Source: an uncultured Prevotellaceae bacterium
Lineage (GTDB): Bacteria > Bacteroidota > Bacteroidia > Bacteroidales > Muribaculaceae
Direction of reading: 5' to 3'
Assembly: GCA_947254205.1 (NCBI GenBank)
Contig: CAMYCE010000008.1
Location: 1-35,231, forward strand
Length of the DNA stretch: 35,231 nt
Shown here piece after piece: positions 29,928 to 35,231 of the stretch. Every line of letters begins with the position of its first letter. Positions within the stretch are counted from its first letter, which is position 1. The notes beneath the pieces are model-generated. The model was given only the letters and a program-made list of their open reading frames with translations, did not search any database and was not told the DNA's origin. The translations under genes and the position numbers were made by a program.

Positions 29928-32900
29928 ATGAAGAAACAATGTGCATTGTTGGCTTCGCTACTTTTGGCAAGTGGAGTTCCTGTTGGATTGGCAACAAGCC
30001 CATTCAATAGCGGGTTTCATGCTATGGCGCAGAGCAACAACGGTAGGGTGACAGGCGTGGTGAAAGACGTCAATGGCGAGCCGTTGATTGGTGCAACCAT
30101 CAAGGTGAAAGGCACTGGTCGCGGAACGGCTACCAATATTGAAGGGCGTTACTCAATTCAGGCTGCTCAAGGTAGCACGCTTGTGGTTACTTATATTGGA
30201 ACTAAGCCACAAGAGGTGAAAGTGACGGGTTCTACCGTTGATGTGACCTTGAGCGACAGCAACACCAATTTGGGCGAGGTTGTGGTTACAGCTCTGGGCA
30301 TTAAGAAAGACAAAAAGTCGCTGGGCTATGCTATCGACGAATTGGATAGCAAAGAGCTCATGCGCAACAAGAGCACCAATGCCATCAACTCGCTTTCGGG
30401 AAAGATTGCCGGTGTCAATATCACACAATCATCGGGAGCTGCAGGTTCGGGCTCACAAATTATTTTGCGTGGTGGCACTTCGGGTTCTGAAAGTCGCGAC
30501 AATCAGCCCCTCTTTGTGGTCGATGGTGTGATCTATGACAACTCGTCAACTGTGGTGGGCAACTCGGCCTTTGATGGCTCAATGGCAGCCTCTACCACAA
30601 CCTCCAACCGTGTGATGGATATTAACCCCGAAGACATCGAAAACATGAGCGTGTTGAAGGGCCCTGCTGCCTCGGCTCTCTATGGCAGTCGCGCTGCCAA
30701 TGGTGTGGTGATTATCACCACCAAGCGTGGTAAAGATGGGGCAGTGGAGATTAACCTCAATGCCAAGTACATTAGCACTTGGGTGAGAAACTTGCCCGAA
30801 ACCCAAAAGATGTTTAAGCGTGGTTATATGGAAGACCAATACACTGCCGGTGGTGAGTATAAAGGCACCGTGTTTAATGATTTTTCCTATAACTCTTGGG
30901 GAGAGAAATATGGCAGTGAAGTGCCCACCTATGACAATATTGGCAACTTCTTCCAAACTGGCGGTGTGTGGGACACCAACTTGAGCGTGAGCGGTGGGTC
31001 TAAGACGGGAAACTTCTACTTGAGTGGCTCCTACTATGACCAAGATGGTGTGGTTCCAACTACGGGTTACACCAAAACCACCTTCCGCTTCAATGGTGAG
31101 CAAAAGTATAAAATGTTCACTTTCTCGGCCAATGCCGCCTATAGCAATGCACGCACAACCAAAACTTTGACCGGTGCGGCTCTCTATGGCTCGAAAGGCA
31201 CAGGTGCCCTCTATGCAGTGTATAATTGGGCCCCAACCGATGATATGAACCGCTGGATTAATGAAGATGGCTCGCGCTATCGCATGTTTGGCGACCGTCT
31301 CGACCCATGGGACGAGCGTGACAACCCCTATTGGTTGCTCAACAAAAATAGCATGACCGACGAAACCGAGCGTTTCACGGGCAGTTTCAATGTGAAGGCC
31401 GACCTCACCTCGTGGTGGTGGATCAACTATCGCATGGGTGTGGACAGCTACACTCAAGGCAACTACAACCGCATTGCTGCCAATGGAGCTATCAAAGAAG
31501 TGTGGCAAAGGGGCATGATGAGCGATAATATCTTGAAATATCGCTATCTCTCCACCAACTTCATGAGCAACTGGAACAAGCAATTTGGCGATTTCAACCT
31601 CAACTTGATGTTGGGCACTTCAACCGACTACACCAAAACACGTAGCGACTATGAAATGGCATGGAACTTTGCAGTGCCGGAGTTCTACTCATTCTCTAAC
31701 GCTACCGATGCCAACAAGAAATTTCTTCATGGCAAGAGCCGCAAGCGTTTAGTGGCACTCTTTGGCGAGTTCCGTGCCGACTGGCGCAATGCAGTGTTCT
31801 TTACCTGCACAGGGCGCAACGACTGGACTTCAACATTGCCCAAAGAAAACCGCAGTTACTTCTATTCGTCCTATAGTGGTGCGGTGGCATTCACTGAGCT
31901 CATGCGTGAAAGCTTGCCCGAGTGGCTGACCTTTGGCAAGTTGCGTGCAAGCTGGGCCGAGGTGGGTAAAGACACCAATCCCTATGAAACCAACACCACA
32001 TTGTGGCCCGTGCACACCTATCTGGGCGACGTTGTGGGTGTGGGCAATAAATGGGAGCGTGGCAACCCCTATTTGAAACCCGAAAAAACGCGTTCGTTTG
32101 AAATGGGTCTTGAATTGCGTTTCATTCAAAATCGCTTGAAATTTGATATTGCTTTCTACAACAATAAGTCTTTCAATCAAATTCTTAGCCCTCGCGGACC
32201 TCAATCAACAGGCTACATCTTCTGCTCAATCAATGCCGGTAATGTTTACAACAAGGGTCTTGAATTGAGTGTGAGTGGCACTCCCATCAAAACTCCCGAT
32301 TTCACTTGGGAAACCGGTATCAATGTAGCAGGCAACCGTGGCACCATGGACGGTCTGCCCAAGGGCATGGACGTGATGTATGTGACCGATGTGCAATATG
32401 GCGCAGCCAAAGCCGCCACTTTCTCGGGTGGTGACTTCATGGCGATTGCCGGTAGCAAGTGGTCGCGAGTTGAAGATGAAAAAAGCGACTTTAAGGGAGC
32501 TTTGATTCTTGATAAAAACGGCATGCCCACAACAAACAAGGCTGTCTATCAAGTGGGTAATCGTGAGTCGAAATTCACTGGTGGCTGGAACAACACCTTC
32601 AGCTACAAGAATTGGAGCCTCAACATGCTGTGGGAATTCCGTGTGGGTGGCGATGTATTCAACGGCACCAAGTTTGCGATGACTGGTTCGGGTGTGAGCA
32701 AGTTCTCGGGCGAATTGCGCACTAAACCTCTCACCGTCACCGGTGTTGTGCCCGATGGTAAAGGCTACAAGGAAGTTACCAACACTTGGAAACCCGACGA
32801 AACCTACATGTTTAATGGAAAAATGATGAGTGGTTACAATATCATTCAAAACTACTACAACACCTATTATAACTATGAAACTGCCAATTGGATTACCAAG

Positions 32901-33158
32901 GTAAACAGCTTGCGTCTGCGCACAGTTTCGTTGAGTTATGAGGTGCCAGGAGCATGGATCTCTAAGCACATAGGTTGCATCAAGCGTGCAATGTTCACTT
33001 TCACTGCCAATAACTTGTTGCTGTTCACCAACTATGATGGTGACCCCGAGGTGGCTGCAGCTGGTTCGGGACGTGGTGGCTCTTCATCGGTAGGTTTTGA
33101 CTACTGTGGTGTGCCTGCCACATCGAGCGTGGCATTTGGCGTGAACTTAACTTTCTAA
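29928..33158 (+). CDS. SusC/RagA family TonB-dependent outer membrane transporter
   Basis: A 1076-residue outer-membrane channel. Signal peptide: residues 1 to about 35 (MKKQCALLASLLLASGV...HAMAQ). Then a carboxypeptidase-like domain at about 40-115 (GRVTGVVKDVNGEPLIGATIKVKG), the SusC TonB box region LGEVVVTALGIKKDKKSLGYAI at about 118-139, a plug with GKIAGVNITQ and QPLFVVDGVIYDN, and a C-terminal barrel ending in VAFGVNLTF. SusC proteins take up glycans or peptides with a SusD lid and TonB energy. The susD gene follows after 40 bases. No enzyme genes of a polysaccharide locus are in view, so the substrate is unknown. The upstream in-frame TTG at 29877 is unlikely because the ATG at 29928 begins the signal peptide. 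Confidence 0.95.
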   Translation: MKKQCALLASLLLASGVPVGLATSPFNSGFHAMAQSNNGRVTGVVKDVNGEPLIGATIKVKGTGRGTATNIEGRYSIQAAQGSTLVVTYIGTKPQEVKVTGSTVDVTLSDSNTNLGEVVVTALGIKKDKKSLGYAIDELDSKELMRNKSTNAINSLSGKIAGVNITQSSGAAGSGSQIILRGGTSGSESRDNQPLFVVDGVIYDNSSTVVGNSAFDGSMAASTTTSNRVMDINPEDIENMSVLKGPAASALYGSRAANGVVIITTKRGKDGAVEINLNAKYISTWVRNLPETQKMFKRGYMEDQYTAGGEYKGTVFNDFSYNSWGEKYGSEVPTYDNIGNFFQTGGVWDTNLSVSGGSKTGNFYLSGSYYDQDGVVPTTGYTKTTFRFNGEQKYKMFTFSANAAYSNARTTKTLTGAALYGSKGTGALYAVYNWAPTDDMNRWINEDGSRYRMFGDRLDPWDERDNPYWLLNKNSMTDETERFTGSFNVKADLTSWWWINYRMGVDSYTQGNYNRIAANGAIKEVWQRGMMSDNILKYRYLSTNFMSNWNKQFGDFNLNLMLGTSTDYTKTRSDYEMAWNFAVPEFYSFSNATDANKKFLHGKSRKRLVALFGEFRADWRNAVFFTCTGRNDWTSTLPKENRSYFYSSYSGAVAFTELMRESLPEWLTFGKLRASWAEVGKDTNPYETNTTLWPVHTYLGDVVGVGNKWERGNPYLKPEKTRSFEMGLELRFIQNRLKFDIAFYNNKSFNQILSPRGPQSTGYIFCSINAGNVYNKGLELSVSGTPIKTPDFTWETGINVAGNRGTMDGLPKGMDVMYVTDVQYGAAKAATFSGGDFMAIAGSKWSRVEDEKSDFKGALILDKNGMPTTNKAVYQVGNRESKFTGGWNNTFSYKNWSLNMLWEFRVGGDVFNGTKFAMTGSGVSKFSGELRTKPLTVTGVVPDGKGYKEVTNTWKPDETYMFNGKMMSGYNIIQNYYNTYYNYETANWITKVNSLRLRTVSLSYEVPGAWISKHIGCIKRAMFTFTANNLLLFTNYDGDPEVAAAGSGRGGSSSVGFDYCGVPATSSVAFGVNLTF

Positions 33159-33198
33159 CAACGGTTACCCCACTTTTCTATTTTTAAAAAGTTACAAT

Positions 33199-35079
33199 AT
33201 GAAATTCTCAAAATCAATTATATTGTGTGGCGTTGGGCTGGCAGCATTGTCGTTGACCTCATGTAACGACTGGCTTGACATTAATACCGACCCTGTAAAT
33301 CCCACCGATGCCAGTGCCGAATATCAGCAACGTCTGGCTCACATTCAATTCTACACCAACGATGCGCAGCAATTTGCCGCTTGGCGTAGCTCTATGGCCT
33401 GTGGCGACTGGACTCGCCACTTTGGCGGTGGCACCTATTTTAACATGTCGATTTGGAATCCCACCGGTGCAGTCTCTACCGCCCCCTATCAGTGGTGGTT
33501 TGTGGGTGCTTATGCCAATGTGCCCGACATGTATAAAAAAGCCCTTGAAGCTGGCAACTACCAATATGCCGGAGCTGCCAAGCTCATCAAAGCCTATGGC
33601 TTTATGCTCATGACCGACCTTTATGGCGAAATGCCCTATACTGCGGCAGTGGGTGAAAGCGCAATGCCTAAGTATGACACCGGCAAAACTATCTTTATGG
33701 GCTGTCTCAATGATATTGATGAGGCTATCGAACTGCTAAACAAGGGGCAAAACCAAGCCAACAATTTGCCCGGGCTGGCAGTGGGCGACTCTTGGATGGG
33801 TGGTAACCTCAACAAGTGGATAAAACTTGCCCACTTGCTCAAAGCTCGCTGGATTTTGCACCTGAGCAAGAAAGAAGCAGGAAACTACAAAGAAGGAAAA
33901 TATGATGCCGACGCAATATTGAACGAGTTGAGCATGGCAATGCAAAGCAATGAAGACAATGCCATTGTTGAGCACACCGACAACAACAGCACCAGCCACG
34001 ACGTGATGGGCTGGGACGAGCCTGTTGATTACTCGCCTCTCTACTCGGTGAGTGGCTCGAACTCGGGCTACATGGTCACCAAAATGCTCTATGACAACCT
34101 CACCAATTTTGCAGGATTGGGCGTTGAAGACCCCCGTGCCGACAAAATCATTCCTTGGGCTATGTCGGTCAAGACCGATGCTTCTCCTGCCGAGATCAAG
34201 TGGAGTGGCAACTGGCGTCGCTCGTTGGGCGTTGACATGGCTTCGGGCATTCAAGGTGCCGGTGGTCCATTGCGTGCCTCGTTTGGTGTCAACGAGAAGA
34301 AAACCAAAGGTGGTGACTTCTTCTGGATTGATAGCGACAATCCCGACCGCAAGGGCGACACCGTCTATGTTGAGGCTACAAGCTCGTCGAAGGGCCATGC
34401 TGCCAATGTCGATTTGCTCTACCGTCGTGGAGGCAAGGGTGTAGATGCTTCGGCCGAGTCGGGCACATTCTACACTCGTGTGAGCTCGCCCACCTATATT
34501 GGCACCTATGCCGAGTGCTGCTTCATCAAGGCCGAGGTGCTCTTTAACAAGGGCGACAAGGCTGGTGCATTTGTTGCCTATAAAGAAGGTGTGAAAGCCA
34601 GCATCGAGCTCATGAACAAGAAACTATCCCAATGGTGTGCCGAAGATGCTTCTCTTGCCAAGTGCCCCTCATTCACGGTCATTGAGCCACGAGCCATCAC
34701 CAACTTCATCGAGGAAGGTCTGGGCAATGCTGGCGACATTACTTTGGGCAAAATCATGACTCAAAAACGCTTGGCTCTCATGTTCTCGCTCGAAATTTGG
34801 AACGACATGCGTCGCTACGACTACAACCCCGAAATTTTCTTGGGTTGGAGCATTCCTGCCTATCATGCTCTCAATGAGGCTGCCCTCAAGGCAATACCTG
34901 CGGGCAAGCAATTGCGCCGTTGGCGTCAGTGCTCGCATGAAACCAACTACAATAGTGCCAACTTGCAAGAAATTGGCTCTCAAGTGCCTGGTGCCGAGAT
35001 GGGTAATGGTGGCAAAATTTGGAATCTTGCCGACGATGTGTGGACAATTCCTGTGTGGTGGGATAGCACGCAACCTTAA
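33199..35079 (+). CDS. SusD/RagB family outer membrane lipoprotein
   Basis: A 626-residue nutrient-binding lipoprotein. The lipobox LTSC puts the lipidated cysteine at residue 22, followed by NDWLDINTDPVNPTDAS typical of the SusD-like group (RagB/SusD nutrient uptake). The tetratricopeptide-like helices YAGAAKLIKAYGFMLMTDLYGEMPYT and the C-terminal MTQKRLALMFSLEIWNDMRRYDYNPEI are characteristic. It sits on top of the SusC barrel as a lid. It is 40 bases downstream of susC and is ended by a terminator at 35136. At 626 residues it is longer than the average SusD (about 500-550), with most extra sequence in the middle. Confidence 0.93.
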   Translation: MKFSKSIILCGVGLAALSLTSCNDWLDINTDPVNPTDASAEYQQRLAHIQFYTNDAQQFAAWRSSMACGDWTRHFGGGTYFNMSIWNPTGAVSTAPYQWWFVGAYANVPDMYKKALEAGNYQYAGAAKLIKAYGFMLMTDLYGEMPYTAAVGESAMPKYDTGKTIFMGCLNDIDEAIELLNKGQNQANNLPGLAVGDSWMGGNLNKWIKLAHLLKARWILHLSKKEAGNYKEGKYDADAILNELSMAMQSNEDNAIVEHTDNNSTSHDVMGWDEPVDYSPLYSVSGSNSGYMVTKMLYDNLTNFAGLGVEDPRADKIIPWAMSVKTDASPAEIKWSGNWRRSLGVDMASGIQGAGGPLRASFGVNEKKTKGGDFFWIDSDNPDRKGDTVYVEATSSSKGHAANVDLLYRRGGKGVDASAESGTFYTRVSSPTYIGTYAECCFIKAEVLFNKGDKAGAFVAYKEGVKASIELMNKKLSQWCAEDASLAKCPSFTVIEPRAITNFIEEGLGNAGDITLGKIMTQKRLALMFSLEIWNDMRRYDYNPEIFLGWSIPAYHALNEAALKAIPAGKQLRRWRQCSHETNYNSANLQEIGSQVPGAEMGNGGKIWNLADDVWTIPVWWDSTQP

Positions 35080-35135
35080 TGAGGAACACGCCTGCGAGTT
35101 TGAATAAAGCTCACGCAATATAACACAATGATGAA

Positions 35136-35181
35136 GTGGGGACACGCTTGCCTGTCGAGTGTGTCCTCACTCTCTTTTTAT
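35136..35181 (+). terminator. Terminator after susD
   Basis: GTGGGGACAC (35136-35145) pairs with GTGTCCTCAC (35161-35170) with one G-T pair, followed by TCTC and five T at 35175-35179. The last five bases TTTAT (35177-35181) would be the left duplication of the mobile element copy that starts at 35182. Confidence 0.8.
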
Positions 35182-35231
35182 CCCCAATCGGTCATTAGGT
35201 TTCTTTGTTTTTGTCAAATTATTTTGAGTAA
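35182..35231 (+). mobile_element. Partial 181-bp MITE-like element (first 50 bp)
   Basis: The last 50 bases match the first 50 of copy A (21940-21989) with a single difference in the terminal repeat (CCCC for CCCA). It is preceded by TTTAT, the same target pentamer as copy A. The element is cut by the window edge. Confidence 0.85.

Noticed and set aside
28525..35079. A full polysaccharide utilisation locus around susC-susD
   Set aside because: No sensor regulator, sulfatase or degradative glycoside hydrolase lies next to the pair within the window; the GH3 gene is 14 kb away and unrelated by context.
1..35231. tRNA, rRNA or riboswitch genes
   Set aside because: I looked in the longer gaps (10554-10591, 12152-12342, 16180-16497, 24297-24668, 29527-29927) and saw no tRNA-like end, rRNA sequence or known riboswitch core.

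Overview
The window looks like chromosomal DNA of a Bacteroidales bacterium, probably a gut commensal near Muribaculaceae, Prevotellaceae or Bacteroidaceae; the family is an inference. The evidence is a SusC/SusD pair, DUF4254, DUF4271 and DUF2723 proteins, a beta-flower protein, a viroplasmin-type RNase H, and repeated promoter boxes of the Bacteroidetes form TTTG...TAnnTTTG. I see no tRNA, rRNA or CRISPR array.

Layout. 1-5.7 kb (+): DUF4254 protein, GT9 glycosyltransferase and epimerase, then rnpA-yidD-tatD, a LOG-family hydrolase and a DUF4271 membrane protein. 5.7-8.4 kb: hemD faces aroK; aroK and an RNase H diverge from overlapping promoters; an unknown protein follows. 8.4-12.2 kb: GT4 glycosyltransferase, radical SAM protein, an AT-rich scar with two decayed DNA adenine methyltransferase pieces, and an LD-carboxypeptidase. 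12.3-13.4 kb: Fur/PerR regulator and rubrerythrin, an oxidative-stress pair. 13.5-16.2 kb: acyltransferase (+) facing a GH3 beta-N-acetylhexosaminidase and a beta-flower protein (-). 16.5-21.9 kb (+): a 1238-residue DUF2723 protein, polysaccharide deacetylase and queG. 22.1-24.3 kb (-): S9 dipeptidyl peptidase. 24.7-29.5 kb (+): RlmL-like rRNA methyltransferase, purD, a membrane protein and pdxB. 29.9-35.1 kb (+): susC-susD with a long leader.

The most striking structure is a 181-bp fold-back element. Two complete copies (21940-22120 and 24333-24513) have 18-bp terminal inverted repeats, matching 5-bp direct duplications at their borders (TTTAT and TTTAA), and about 90 percent ungapped identity to each other in opposite orientation. 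They bracket the dipeptidyl peptidase gene. Both ends of the window lie inside further copies (1-59 and 35182-35231). The element carries no gene, so it looks like a non-autonomous MITE-type transposon that is repeated in the genome. One copy abuts the stop codon of the peptidase and another abuts the -33 box of the DUF4254 promoter.

Most other genes are housekeeping or envelope functions (peptidoglycan recycling, glycosylation, cofactor and purine synthesis, rRNA and tRNA modification). Several -7 boxes lie only a few bases before the start codon, which suggests very short or absent leaders for rnpA, the LOG gene and the acyltransferase.
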